Source: Sinorhizobium fredii (GTDB taxonomy: Bacteria; Pseudomonadota; Alphaproteobacteria; Rhizobiales; Rhizobiaceae). Taken from it: a DNA stretch of 64,000 nt. Below the pieces are notes generated by a model, which did no database searches, was not told the origin of the DNA, and saw only the letters and a list, made by a program, of their open reading frames with translations. The translations under genes and the position numbers were made by a program. Positions 1-8,882 of the stretch are shown piece after piece (the stretch's first letter is position 1; the number at the start of each line of letters is the position of its first letter). The DNA lies in assembly GCF_002944405.1 (NCBI RefSeq), contig NZ_CP024307.1, positions 2,252,501 through 2,316,500 on the forward strand. Direction: 5' to 3'.

Positions 1-133
1 TGAGGGCGCCGCCTCCCCGGTGCGCGAACGGAGAAGTCGCCGCGCATAGCCTGCCCCGGTCTTCAGAGCGTAACTCTTCTCGTGGAGGCGATAGCGGCCT
101 CCGGTTGCGGGAAGTTTTCGCCTGACCGATCGA
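1..133. other. Left edge, no gene recognised
   Basis: No coding frame here looks convincing. A short GC hairpin (GGAGGC and GCCTCC arms, about 82-100) lies just beyond the stop codon of the minus-strand acyltransferase and could help terminate it, but no T-run follows. Confidence 0.4.
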
Positions 134-2107
134 TCACAGGGCTGCCGATGGGGGCGAAGGTTGCGCCGGTGAGACCTGTGCGGATACCGGATCGCTCTTC
201 GCTGCATCGACAAAGGAGCGGTAGAAGTTGAGCGCGCGGCCCATCTGTCGCGATCCTTGCGCGGAGAAATGCCCATGGTCCTCGAAAAGCTCTACGCCCT
301 GATCCTCGACCTTGCAGGCATCCGCATCGCAAAGATAATCCATGAAGCTGACAACGGGATACTCGTCGGCGATATCGGCGACGACCTGTAGTATGTCCTT
401 GTCGTGGACGCGAACATTCTTGAGCGGCAACTCGCAGCGCTCAATCGGTTGATCCAAGAGTCTTGCCCGCGCAACGCAAAGGCCGGTGTCGCGGCCGTCA
501 TGCGGCGTCGGCGCGACGAACACGGCCTCAAAACCATTTGCCTTTAGCCAGGCAAGCGTCGAGCGCAGGCTGGTGGTGAGGGTCTTCACCTCGGTGGGGA
601 CTTCCCGCCTTCCTTCGACGAGCACCATCTCTTCCGTCAGGTACTGGCTAAGCTGCGATGACAGGACGACATAGCGGATCGACTTGTTCGCTACCAGGAA
701 ACGCCGCACATCATCATTATGCTGGGCGCATTCCTTCGGCCAGCTCGGGCCAAGCCGCGGCGCCATCGGGGACAGGTCGAGAAACGGCCCGCAATTGTTT
801 TTGGTAAGTTGTAGCAACCGGACGTCAGGCTTCGAGGCAATGATGCCATCAACCAGATGTCGTGCAAAGGAATCGCCCCAAACGGCCATTTCGGGTGTGT
901 GGCTTGTAGCGCATTTGAGATCGACCGCCGCATCGCACCGCTTGCCGAGGCCGACACTCGAGCCGGTCAGCCGCGCCAAGTCCCGCTTTTGCGCAACCAT
1001 CCCGTCCGTCCCATCAAGGCCCAGGCCCAAAAGGATTGCCACGGCACCAGAGGCGATCGTGAAACTAAAGACGGCGCGCCGTCCGAAACGGGCTCGTTTG
1101 CGGAACGGCTGCTCGACATAGCGCCAGCTGAAATAGGCCAATACGAAGCAAATCGCGATCAGCAGCAAGTAACCGAAACGTGGAATCTCGTCGATCCAAC
1201 GCAAGCGCGCGAAGGCGAAGACCGGCTGATGCCAGAGATAGAGGCTATAGCTTAGAAGTCCGATCGCCACCAAGGGCCGCCACGAAAGCAGTTTGCCCAC
1301 GACCGTGTCTCCGTGTGCAAAGGCGAGCACGAGAGTAGTTCCCAGCACCACCGGCAGCGTCGTCCAGCCGGGGTAGTAAGCCGTTCCTTGGAGGAGGATG
1401 TAACTGGCGGCGATGGCGCAAAGACCGAGCGCTGCCAGGATCTCACGCATTCGTTGGGGAAAATCGAATTGCCTCTCATTGGCAATCGCCAGCATTGCAC
1501 CGATGCCGAGCTCCCAAAAGCGGCTCGGCAGCAGGTAGAAATTTGCGGCCGGATCGATGCGGGCAAGAATCTGCGTGGCTCCAAAGCTGAGGATAACGCC
1601 AGTCGCCAGAAGCTTCATCACCTTAGCCACCGAGTAGCGGCGAAGCGCGAGTAGAAGCAGGGGCAACGCAATGTAAAACTGCTCCTCGACGGCCAGTGAC
1701 CAGGTGTGCAGAAGGGGCATCAAGTCCGTGTTCGGCGCGAAATACCCGGTCTGACCCCAGAACAGGAAATTCGACCCGAGAAGGCTCACCGCATAAAGGC
1801 TCTTGCCGAAATTGTTGAGCTCCTGCGGCAGCATCCAAAGAGCGGCGAACGCGGTCGAAACGGTGCAGATGAAGAGCAAAGCTGGCGCAAGACGCCTCGC
1901 GCGGCGTTCGTAGAATCCGACAATGCTGAAGCTACCGTCGCGGATTTCGCGGTGGATGATCGCCGTGATCAGATAACCACTGATGACGAAGAAAACGTCT
2001 ACGCCAGCAAACCCGCCCCCGATGAAGCCAAAACCAGCATGGAAGAGAAGCACGGGCATGACCGCGAGCGCGCGCAGTCCATCAATTTCGGGTCTGTATT
2101 GTAGCAA
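134..2107 (-). CDS. Acyltransferase 3 family membrane protein with C-terminal SGNH domain
   Basis: 657 aa. The N-terminal ~350 residues form the multi-TM acyltransferase-3 domain of OafA/YrhL type: it opens with RPEIDGLRALAV, has the LLFHAG histidine motif and a cytosolic RARR motif. The C-terminal ~270 residues are a periplasmic SGNH domain, with a WGDSF block I and a DHGHFS block near the end supplying the Asp/His pair. Known relatives move acetyl or other acyl groups onto O-antigen, exopolysaccharide or peptidoglycan. The substrate cannot be read from sequence. It is a single gene with no cell-surface operon beside it. Confidence 0.9.
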   Translation of the reverse strand: MLQYRPEIDGLRALAVMPVLLFHAGFGFIGGGFAGVDVFFVISGYLITAIIHREIRDGSFSIVGFYERRARRLAPALLFICTVSTAFAALWMLPQELNNFGKSLYAVSLLGSNFLFWGQTGYFAPNTDLMPLLHTWSLAVEEQFYIALPLLLLALRRYSVAKVMKLLATGVILSFGATQILARIDPAANFYLLPSRFWELGIGAMLAIANERQFDFPQRMREILAALGLCAIAASYILLQGTAYYPGWTTLPVVLGTTLVLAFAHGDTVVGKLLSWRPLVAIGLLSYSLYLWHQPVFAFARLRWIDEIPRFGYLLLIAICFVLAYFSWRYVEQPFRKRARFGRRAVFSFTIASGAVAILLGLGLDGTDGMVAQKRDLARLTGSSVGLGKRCDAAVDLKCATSHTPEMAVWGDSFARHLVDGIIASKPDVRLLQLTKNNCGPFLDLSPMAPRLGPSWPKECAQHNDDVRRFLVANKSIRYVVLSSQLSQYLTEEMVLVEGRREVPTEVKTLTTSLRSTLAWLKANGFEAVFVAPTPHDGRDTGLCVARARLLDQPIERCELPLKNVRVHDKDILQVVADIADEYPVVSFMDYLCDADACKVEDQGVELFEDHGHFSAQGSRQMGRALNFYRSFVDAAKSDPVSAQVSPAQPSPPSAAL

Positions 2108-2363
2108 CGGTGGAGCACCTCGTTCAGAGCTTGCCGGTTAACATGGCCCTGCCGAAGCCGCCACTGCGCGGTCGGGTATATCCACATTGGTGTGATTTCT
2201 ATGGCACGGCCGACTTGATAAGCGGACTAGGCTGACGCAGCGCGCTGTCCGCGCGCTCCACTGGTAGAGGTTCGGGAGTTCGGCAAAGACGACCGCAAGC
2301 TATCAATTGCAGATGGAGGGAGAGTCGCCTATCCGAGGATGTGCGACCAACGGAGATAAATCC

Positions 2364-2708
2364 ATGAGCACGCCAGCCGCCTTCCCCGACCGGGACACGA
2401 CCGCCGTCAAGCTTTCGAGCTTCGGCGAAGCGGAGCAGGCTTTCGTCAAGCTGCTGATGGAAAATCCGGAACAGGATGAAAATCTGATCGAGGGGTTGCA
2501 CCGCCACCTCGACCTTGCCGCCGAAGCGCGGTTCCTGAATACGCTGAAACTCGAAAGAGTCGGAGAATGGCTCGGCAACGAGGCGCCGCCGCGTCTTCAG
2601 ATGCGCCTTATGGAGGTGGCCCGCTCCAGCCAGCATGCGGCCTATCAGGCGTTCCGGAACGGGCTGATCAAATCCGGTGGATTGCAGCGCGCCTTTCCAA
2701 AGGCTTGA
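2364..2708 (+). CDS. Hypothetical protein, 114 aa
   Basis: Soluble, mostly helical, with no signal peptide. The start at 2364 is chosen because CGGAG sits just upstream and because an earlier in-frame ATG (2307) adds a low-quality leader. The centre is acidic (EQDENLIEG), followed by a basic/aromatic C-terminus. I do not recognise a family with confidence. It stands alone between the acyltransferase and a repeat element. Confidence 0.6.
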   Translation: MSTPAAFPDRDTTAVKLSSFGEAEQAFVKLLMENPEQDENLIEGLHRHLDLAAEARFLNTLKLERVGEWLGNEAPPRLQMRLMEVARSSQHAAYQAFRNGLIKSGGLQRAFPKA

Positions 2709-2817
2709 GAAAAACAGCGTGGGCAGGCAGCATCCGCAAAACTCCGGCGCGTCACGGTGGTGTACGGTGCCGCCCAGCCATTCCTGATGATCCTCGGCGC
2801 GCAGGAGTTGCCCGCCC

Positions 2818-2922
2818 TACAGCGCCGCGCGTCTTATCAGACGCGCAAAGGTCGCTGTCGCACTTTGAATTTGCTGCATGCCTTTGTCCTTAAATCGAGG
2901 TCGATAAGGAGACATGCAGTAG
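2818..2922. repeat. Rhizobial intergenic palindromic repeat, copy 1
   Basis: Two hairpins in series. The first has arms GCGCGTCT (2827-2834) and AGACGCGC (2839-2846), enclosed by ACAGCG/CGCTGT. The second is bounded by TGCATG (about 2875-2880) and CATGCA (2913-2918) with an inner CCTT...AAGG stem. The same architecture recurs at 12886-13078 and 59744-59845, so this is a dispersed intergenic element and not a gene-specific terminator. Confidence 0.75.
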
Positions 2923-2926
2923 GCAG

Positions 2927-4924
2927 CTACTGCTTTGCGCCCGAAAGCCCTTTCGCCAGCCGCACCAGATTGACGAACTCGCCGCGGTAGCCGAACGGAT
3001 CGGTGCCCTTGGCGGCGGCGGCGAGATCGGCGATCGCCGGATAGGAATAGTCGGCAAGGGCTGAATTTCCGGCAAGCTTCTGGCCGAACGCCGCGACGGC
3101 GATGGAGAAGCGGACGTCAGCCGACGCCTCGGCGAGGTTCGGCACCGCATTTCCCTCGGTGACCGGCGTGGTGATCAGCTCGCTCCTGTCGCCGTCCGGC
3201 TTCTTGTAGCGGATCTTCAGGAAGGCGAGTTCGCCGGCGTGAGCCGCAGCTGTTGCCGGCTTTTCGGCGGTCGCATAGCGGAGCTCGTCGTTGAGCACGG
3301 CCGGGCTGCCCTTGGGCGTCACCTCGTAGATCGCCGTCACGCTGTGGCCGGAGCCGATGTCGCCTGCATCGATCCTGTCGTTGTTGAAATCCTCGCGCTT
3401 CAGCGCCCGCGTCTCGTAGCCGATCAGCCGGTACTCGACGATCGCCGCCGGATTGAACTCCACCTGCAGCTTCACATCCTTGGCGATCGGGAAGAGCGAC
3501 GACCCCGCCTCTTCGACGAGCGTTTTCTGCGCCTCCGCCAGCGTGTCGATGTAAGCAGCAACGCCGTTGCCGTTCTGGGCGAGCGTCTGCATCAGCGCGT
3601 CGTTGTAGTTGCCCCGACCGAAGCCGAGAACGGAGAGAAAGACGCCGCTTTTGCGCTTCGCTTCGACCATGCGTCTCAATTCCTCGTCGCTCGACGGCCC
3701 GACATTGAAGTCGCCGTCGGTCGCGAGCAGGATGCGATTGACGCCGTTCTGGACGAAGGCTTTCTCCGCCAGCCGATAGGCAGCGTCGATGCCCTCGGCA
3801 CCGGCCGTCGAGCCGCCCGGTTGCAGCGTGTCTATCGCCGCCAGTATCTTCGCCTTGTCCTTGACCGCCGTGGGTTCAAGCACTGTGCCGGCATTGCCGG
3901 CATAGGTGACGATCGACACTGTATCGTCCGGTCTCAGCCGTTCGACCAGCAGCCGGAAAGCATTCTTGAGAAGCGGCAGCTTGTCCGGTTCGTCCATGGA
4001 GCCGGAGACGTCGATCAGGAAGACGAGGTTGGCTCTCGGCGCCTCCTGCTGAACCACCTCATAGCCCTTGATCGCCACATGCATCAGCCGCGTTGCTGCG
4101 TTCCATGGCGTCGGCGTCACTGTGACGGTGGGCTTGAACGGCTCCGCAGCCGTCGTCGGGCGCGGCCAATCATAGGGGAAATAATTGATCATCTCCTCGA
4201 CGCGTACGGCATCGTGGTTCGGCATCTCGCCCTCCATCAGAGATCGGCGGACGAAGGCGTAAGAGGCCGTATCGACATCGACGGAGAAGGTCGAGACCGG
4301 CTTGGTCGCAACGCTTTTTACTGGATTGGCATCGGCGTTGCCGAAGCGCTCGCGGCTTTCTGTCGGCGGCGGAAGGATATCGCCTGGCACGGCCGGCGCC
4401 GGCATGAGTGCGGCGCGGCCACGCGCGGCAAAGCCCACCGTCCCGCCTTCGGCAGCGGGCGCTGCGGCCGTATCGGCCGCAGCGCTTGCCGTCGCCTCGT
4501 TTTCGGCGGCCTCGCGAGGCACCTCGCTGAGGTCCGAGCCGGACCCGGGGAAAAGCTCTCCCCGCTCGATGGTCGCGGGCGCAGTCGATTTCGGCTGCGG
4601 GCGCGGTACTGGCTTGGCGGCCACCTGCACCTCCGCGTCGCGTGAAAAATCGCTGCGAACCAGTTCCAGCGTCAGGAAAGCGGCGGCCGGGACGACGATC
4701 AGCATCGCCAGGGCCGATCCGGCAAGAAATTTCCGGTTCATGATAGGGCTCCATATCCGGTTGAGGATGGAGCTTTGACGCGCGGGCTTCGTTGATCCTT
4801 GGGCAGGCGACATATTTTCCGCCGCGTCATAGGACTGCATCGCGGCGGCGAGGGCCCGCGCCCGTGCCTCGTCCGTCGGCTTCGGCGGCGTCCGTCCGGA
4901 CAGCATATCGAGTTCGTCGGTCAT
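2927..4924 (-). CDS. VWA (YfbK-like, DUF3520) domain protein with anti-sigma-like N-terminus
   Basis: 665 aa. Residues 1-62 are a small cytosolic region, followed by one TM helix (about 66-87), an Ala/Pro-rich linker, and a VWA domain with MIDAS motif DVSGSMD and the later TDGDFN acidic site. A DUF3520-type C-terminus follows. ATG 4924 overlaps the sigma-factor stop (TGATG), so the two are translationally coupled. The topology (cytosolic head, single TM, periplasmic sensor) fits an anti-sigma factor for the upstream ECF sigma; this is inference. A GTG at 4927 is an alternative start. Confidence 0.85.
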   Translation of the reverse strand: MTDELDMLSGRTPPKPTDEARARALAAAMQSYDAAENMSPAQGSTKPARQSSILNRIWSPIMNRKFLAGSALAMLIVVPAAAFLTLELVRSDFSRDAEVQVAAKPVPRPQPKSTAPATIERGELFPGSGSDLSEVPREAAENEATASAAADTAAAPAAEGGTVGFAARGRAALMPAPAVPGDILPPPTESRERFGNADANPVKSVATKPVSTFSVDVDTASYAFVRRSLMEGEMPNHDAVRVEEMINYFPYDWPRPTTAAEPFKPTVTVTPTPWNAATRLMHVAIKGYEVVQQEAPRANLVFLIDVSGSMDEPDKLPLLKNAFRLLVERLRPDDTVSIVTYAGNAGTVLEPTAVKDKAKILAAIDTLQPGGSTAGAEGIDAAYRLAEKAFVQNGVNRILLATDGDFNVGPSSDEELRRMVEAKRKSGVFLSVLGFGRGNYNDALMQTLAQNGNGVAAYIDTLAEAQKTLVEEAGSSLFPIAKDVKLQVEFNPAAIVEYRLIGYETRALKREDFNNDRIDAGDIGSGHSVTAIYEVTPKGSPAVLNDELRYATAEKPATAAAHAGELAFLKIRYKKPDGDRSELITTPVTEGNAVPNLAEASADVRFSIAVAAFGQKLAGNSALADYSYPAIADLAAAAKGTDPFGYRGEFVNLVRLAKGLSGAKQ

Positions 4925-5451
4925 CACACAGCCTCCTTGCCGAGCAGCGTCCGCAAGCGTTTCCGCGCCTCATGGACGTGCCAGGAGATGGTCGCTTCCG
5001 AGCAGCCAAGCACGTCGGCGGCTGCCGCATGGCTCAGACCCTCGGCATAAACGAGCAGGACGGCATCGCATTGCTTTTCCGGCAGCGCCCGCACCGCCGC
5101 CCACAGCGCCTCGCGCCGCTCCTCGTCATCGCCATCGGACATTGCGGAGAGCGCCGAATCGGATGCATAGGCCTGCATCTTCCGCTCGTCGCGCGCCCGC
5201 CGGCGCCGGTGATCACGGGCCGCATTCAGCGTCAATGCATAGAGCCAGGTGCGGAACCGGCTGGTGCCGCGGAAGCCGCGAATCGCCGAGCCAAGCCTTA
5301 TGCAGACCTCCTGGGCAATATCCTCCGCATCGGCCTCATTGCCCGACCACCGCCAGGCGACCGCATGAACGAAGTCATAGTGGCGCTCGATCAATCGGCC
5401 AAAGGCCTCGCGATCGCCGCTCACCGCCCGTTCAACGAGTTCCGCGTCCAA
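4924..5451 (-). CDS. ECF-type RNA polymerase sigma factor
   Basis: 175 aa with only regions sigma-2 (DFVHAVAWRW, then an EDIAQEV recognition helix) and sigma-4 (LPEKQCDAVLL ... CSEATISWHVHEARKRLR), as expected for a group IV sigma. The only start in frame is TTG 5451, since an in-frame TAG lies upstream. This start sits inside a 15-bp tandem repeat. It overlaps the VWA gene by 3 bases, suggesting a sigma/anti-sigma operon. Confidence 0.9.
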   Translation of the reverse strand: MDAELVERAVSGDREAFGRLIERHYDFVHAVAWRWSGNEADAEDIAQEVCIRLGSAIRGFRGTSRFRTWLYALTLNAARDHRRRRARDERKMQAYASDSALSAMSDGDDEERREALWAAVRALPEKQCDAVLLVYAEGLSHAAAADVLGCSEATISWHVHEARKRLRTLLGKEAV

Positions 5452-5493
5452 ATCCCTGCCCGCCCAATCCCTGCACGCACAATCCCTGCCCGC
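5449..5493. repeat. 15-bp tandem repeat, three copies, at the sigma factor start
   Basis: AATCCCTGC recurs at 5451, 5466 and 5481 with an exact 15-base period. The period is a multiple of three, so copy-number change would not shift the frame on the minus strand. It overlaps the TTG start and the ribosome-binding zone of the ECF sigma gene. Confidence 0.8.
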
Positions 5494-5569
5494 TCTGTCC
5501 TATTTCAAGCTTAGACGGTCGCCGACCGCCATTCCTTGGGTGGAGCCGACAAATTCTTTTGCGGTGCGC

Positions 5570-6337
5570 TCAATGCGGAAACCTCGCGACGACGGCGATG
5601 ATTGGCCCGAGCGGAAACAGCCGGTCGTGGCGGTTTATCTCCGGCGCATAAAGGCTCGAAATCGTGCCGTCGAGGAACAGCGCGTTGGGGCAGTCAAGCG
5701 CGTCCCGGAAGAGCGTCGCGAAATCGTGGAAGCGCACCGGCCGCTTCGAGACCGCGAAAACCACCTGGCCTTCCGTCGTCACACCGACGCCGTTGCGGGT
5801 TTTGAAACTGTCGCTGTCCGGCAGGAAGCGCGGGTGAAGCTTGCCGTCGATCACCAGCATCGGCCCGGATTGCGTGGCAAAGCGCGGTGTGATGCCGGCG
5901 TCGCGGTAAGCCTCTGCCGCCATAACGCCTGCCTTGCCGTCCGTCACGTAGAAGACGCCGTTCGGCAGCAGGTGGAAATTGCCCCAACCCGGATTGGTGT
6001 TGAGCGGGGCCTGCTCTCCGCCTTCTTCAATGTGCAGGCCGACCGGAGAAAGGTCCTCGTGATACATGCCGCCATTCATGGCGAAGACGAGATATTCGTC
6101 GCGATGGCGCAATTCGAGCGACAGCGCCTTGAAGGATCTGAACGGAACGCCCGCATGGTCCTTGTTGTAGAGGCGAATGTCGCTTGCGGCGGGATCGAAG
6201 CTGCAGGCGATGTAGTCTTCGCCACGGTGGCTCACGTTGCGGCAGGAAGTGCCTGCAGCGTCGGCCGGCGCGGATTTGGCAAAGCCGCCCGTGAGAAGTG
6301 CGGCGCCGATGAGAAGGCCTTTTGGAAACAGTGGCAT
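5570..6337 (-). CDS. Phosphodiester glycosidase family (DUF2233) exported protein
   Basis: 255 aa from ATG 6337, chosen because it begins a good signal peptide (MPLFPKGLLIGAALLTGG) whereas the upstream in-frame ATG adds a non-signal leader. The body has the NAGPA/DUF2233 core: YLVFAMNGGMYHED, NPGWGNFHLLPNGVFY, QSGPMLVIDGKLH, and the LFLDGTISSLY end motif. NAGPA-like enzymes cleave sugar phosphodiesters; the bacterial substrate is unknown. Probably periplasmic and monocistronic. Confidence 0.85.
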   Translation of the reverse strand: MPLFPKGLLIGAALLTGGFAKSAPADAAGTSCRNVSHRGEDYIACSFDPAASDIRLYNKDHAGVPFRSFKALSLELRHRDEYLVFAMNGGMYHEDLSPVGLHIEEGGEQAPLNTNPGWGNFHLLPNGVFYVTDGKAGVMAAEAYRDAGITPRFATQSGPMLVIDGKLHPRFLPDSDSFKTRNGVGVTTEGQVVFAVSKRPVRFHDFATLFRDALDCPNALFLDGTISSLYAPEINRHDRLFPLGPIIAVVARFPH

Positions 6338-6495
6338 GGTTCGCGACTCGAAGCGGATCGTGACGTAACATCGCATGGATTGCGGCGGTTTGATGCGCGA
6401 TTGCTGAGTGCTCCGGATTGGCAAGTCAATCACGGCGCAGGAGGGCATTTTCACGGTCCATCATGACCGACTGGGGCCGACTGAGAGCAACCAGT

Positions 6496-7200
6496 CTAAA
6501 GCCTCAGTGCCGCCATATGGAAACGGAGTTGCGCATCCGGGTAGCGAAAGTCTCGCCCTACCGGACAGACATCGCGCGAAAGGCAGCCAAGCGCGAGGCA
6601 GCCGCCAGGCTCCTCCTTTGACCTCAAATGCGTGCGGCAGCGAGCGACATCGAATGCGCGGGCGGCCAAGGCATCAGCCGGACAGGCCGAAATGCACGGC
6701 TTTCCCACACAAGCATCGCAAGGATGGCCAGTTGAAACTTTGTCCGTCTGCGGAAGTACCCGATCAAAGCCGAGCGCACCGCGATAGCCGTGCCAGAGAC
6801 CATATTTGGGGTGGATGAGGATGCCGAGCGGCGATGGTTTCAAGCCCTCGGCGCGCATTGCCCATCGCTGGAATGGCTGCCAGGGCGGATCGGACGGGTA
6901 ATAGGCGGTGGCGTCGAGCCGCTCCGCGACAGGTTGGATTATCTGCTTCGACCAATTGTCGAGTGGATCCATGCCGCCTTGATCCGGCTGGTCTGCTCGC
7001 CAACGGCTGAACGGCTCCCACAGTGAGCCACCGATATTGCCGACGAGCAGGACGCTCGCGGCAGGCGCGCCGCCCTTTAGCTGGGGAGCCGCCTCGCCGG
7101 CCACAAAATTCACAGTGCCACGCAAAAAAAGACCGTGCGGCTCGAGAGCCGCACGGAGCATTTGAACAAGATTGTCGTCACAAGCGGAGGCCGCCGTCAT
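6496..7200 (-). CDS. 4Fe-4S dicluster ferredoxin-like protein, candidate electron donor for the corrinoid system
   Basis: 234 aa from ATG 7200. Two 4Fe-4S sites lie in the last third: Cys161, 164, 169, 173 (CX2CX4CX3CP) and Cys188, 201, 206, 212 (CX12CX4CX5CP). The N-terminal 150 residues resemble the cobalamin-enzyme-associated half of QueG-like proteins, but I cannot assign them firmly. ATG 7200 overlaps by ATGA the end of a sense frame that continues mttB past its TGA, so it is probably co-translated with that region. A role feeding electrons to Co(II) corrinoid or to the RACo protein is inference from context. Confidence 0.8.
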   Translation of the reverse strand: MTAASACDDNLVQMLRAALEPHGLFLRGTVNFVAGEAAPQLKGGAPAASVLLVGNIGGSLWEPFSRWRADQPDQGGMDPLDNWSKQIIQPVAERLDATAYYPSDPPWQPFQRWAMRAEGLKPSPLGILIHPKYGLWHGYRGALGFDRVLPQTDKVSTGHPCDACVGKPCISACPADALAARAFDVARCRTHLRSKEEPGGCLALGCLSRDVCPVGRDFRYPDAQLRFHMAALRL

Positions 7201-7307
7201 TTCGGTTTCGGCCCCTGGGTTTCGTAATGCGGGCGCCAGACCTCCTTCTGGATCATGTCGGCCACCTGCGCCGCGCCGCCTTGCTCCCTGGCTCGCTCGG
7301 GAGCCTT

Positions 7308-8882
7308 TCAGGTGAAGGCGTCCGGCATCGAATCCTTGCGCTTGGCGATATAGTCCTTGAGCGCATCGTCGATCGCCGGATCGAGATAGGGTGCCTCGTA
7401 GTGTTCGAGCCACGAGCGGGCGAGCGCGTTGGCGCGCTGCTCGATCCGCTTCTCGCCTTCGATTTCCCACTGTTCGAAGGAATTGTTGTCGGCGAGCGGC
7501 GAGCGGTAGAAGGCCGTCTGGAAATTGGCCTGGGTATGGGAGCAGCCGAGATAGTGGCTGCCGGGGCCAACTTCGCGGATCGCGTCGAGCGCCTGCGCAT
7601 TCTCCGAAAGATCGACGCCTTCGGCCATCTTCTGCATCATGCCGAGCTGATCCTGGTCGATCATGAACTTCTCGTAGGACGAGACCAGACCGCCTTCGAG
7701 CCAGCCGGCCGCGTGCAGCACGAAGTTGGTGCCGGCGAGCAGCGTCATGTTGATCGTGTTCGCCGATTCGTGTGCCGCCTGGGCATCCGGAACCTTGGAG
7801 CCGCAGAGCGAACCGCCGGTACGGAACGGCAGGCCGAGGCGGCGGGCAAGCTGGGCGGCGCCATAGGAGACAAGCGACGGCTCCGGCGTGCCGAAGGTTG
7901 GGGCACCCGACTGCATCGAGATCGAGGCGGCGAAGGTGCCGAAAAGCACCGGCGCGCCCTTGCGGATCAGCTGGGTGAACGAGGCGCCGGCAAGAACCTC
8001 GGCCAGAATCTGCGTCAGCGTCCCGGCGACGGTCACCGGGCTCATCGCGCCGGAAAGAATGAAGGGCGACAGCACGCAGGCCTGATTATGGCGCGCGTAG
8101 ACCTTGAGCGCGCCCACCATCGTCTCGTCGAAGACCATCGGCGAATTGGCGTTGATCAGGTTCAGCGTCACCGTATTGTTCTCGACGAAATCGTCGCCGA
8201 AGACGATCTTCGCCATGGCGATCGTGTCTTCGGCCCGTTCCGGCGCCGTCACCGAGCCCATGAAGGGTTTGTCGGAATAGCGGATATGGCTGTAGACCAT
8301 GTCCAGATGGCGCTTGTTGACCGGGATGTCGACCGGCTCGCAGACCGTGCCGCCCGAGGAATGGACGGACGGCGCCATGTAGGCAAGCTTCACGAAATTG
8401 CGGAAATCCTCGATCGTCGCATAGCGGCGGTTGCCGTCGAGATCGCGGACGAAGGGCGGGCCGTAGACCGGTGCGAAAACCGTCGCCTTGCCGCCGATAT
8501 GGGCGTTGCGCTCCGGATTGCGCGCATGCCAGGTGAAGTTCGACGGCGCGGTCTTCAAAAGCTCGCGGCAGAGGCCCTTCGGGAAATGGACGCGCTCGCC
8601 GCGCACATCAGCTCCCGCCGCCTTCCAGAGCTCCAACGCTTCCGGATCGTCACGGAATTCGATGCCGATCTCTTCCAGAACGATGTCGGCATTGCGCTCG
8701 ATGAGCTGCAACCCCTCCTCGTCGAGAACTTCGTACTCGCGAATCTTGCGCTGGATATAGGGCAGAGACGGTCCCGGACCGCCGCCGGTGCGGGAGGCCC
8801 GGCGGGCTGCCGCCCCACGTCCCTCGCCACGCGCGCGGCGTCCGCCGCCTTCGATCGCGCCTTGTTCTGTAACGTCGCTCAT
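7308..8882 (-). CDS. MttB-family (non-pyrrolysine) corrinoid methyltransferase
   Basis: 524 aa, PF06253-type. ATG 8882 is preceded by GAGAGG. The N-terminal ~40 residues are Arg/Gly-rich, then the conserved barrel begins (YIQRKIREYEVLDEEGL). No in-frame TAG occurs, so no pyrrolysine is encoded. Characterised non-Pyl relatives demethylate glycine betaine, proline betaine, carnitine or similar quaternary amines onto a cognate corrinoid protein; the substrate here is unknown. The corrinoid protein gene is divergent at 9401. After the TGA the same frame stays open for 36 more codons. Confidence 0.9.
   Translation of the reverse strand: MSDVTEQGAIEGGGRRARGEGRGAAARRASRTGGGPGPSLPYIQRKIREYEVLDEEGLQLIERNADIVLEEIGIEFRDDPEALELWKAAGADVRGERVHFPKGLCRELLKTAPSNFTWHARNPERNAHIGGKATVFAPVYGPPFVRDLDGNRRYATIEDFRNFVKLAYMAPSVHSSGGTVCEPVDIPVNKRHLDMVYSHIRYSDKPFMGSVTAPERAEDTIAMAKIVFGDDFVENNTVTLNLINANSPMVFDETMVGALKVYARHNQACVLSPFILSGAMSPVTVAGTLTQILAEVLAGASFTQLIRKGAPVLFGTFAASISMQSGAPTFGTPEPSLVSYGAAQLARRLGLPFRTGGSLCGSKVPDAQAAHESANTINMTLLAGTNFVLHAAGWLEGGLVSSYEKFMIDQDQLGMMQKMAEGVDLSENAQALDAIREVGPGSHYLGCSHTQANFQTAFYRSPLADNNSFEQWEIEGEKRIEQRANALARSWLEHYEAPYLDPAIDDALKDYIAKRKDSMPDAFT

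Noticed and set aside
7308..8882. Pyrrolysine-containing MttB
   Set aside because: No in-frame amber codon; the reading frame is continuous, so it is a non-pyrrolysine member.
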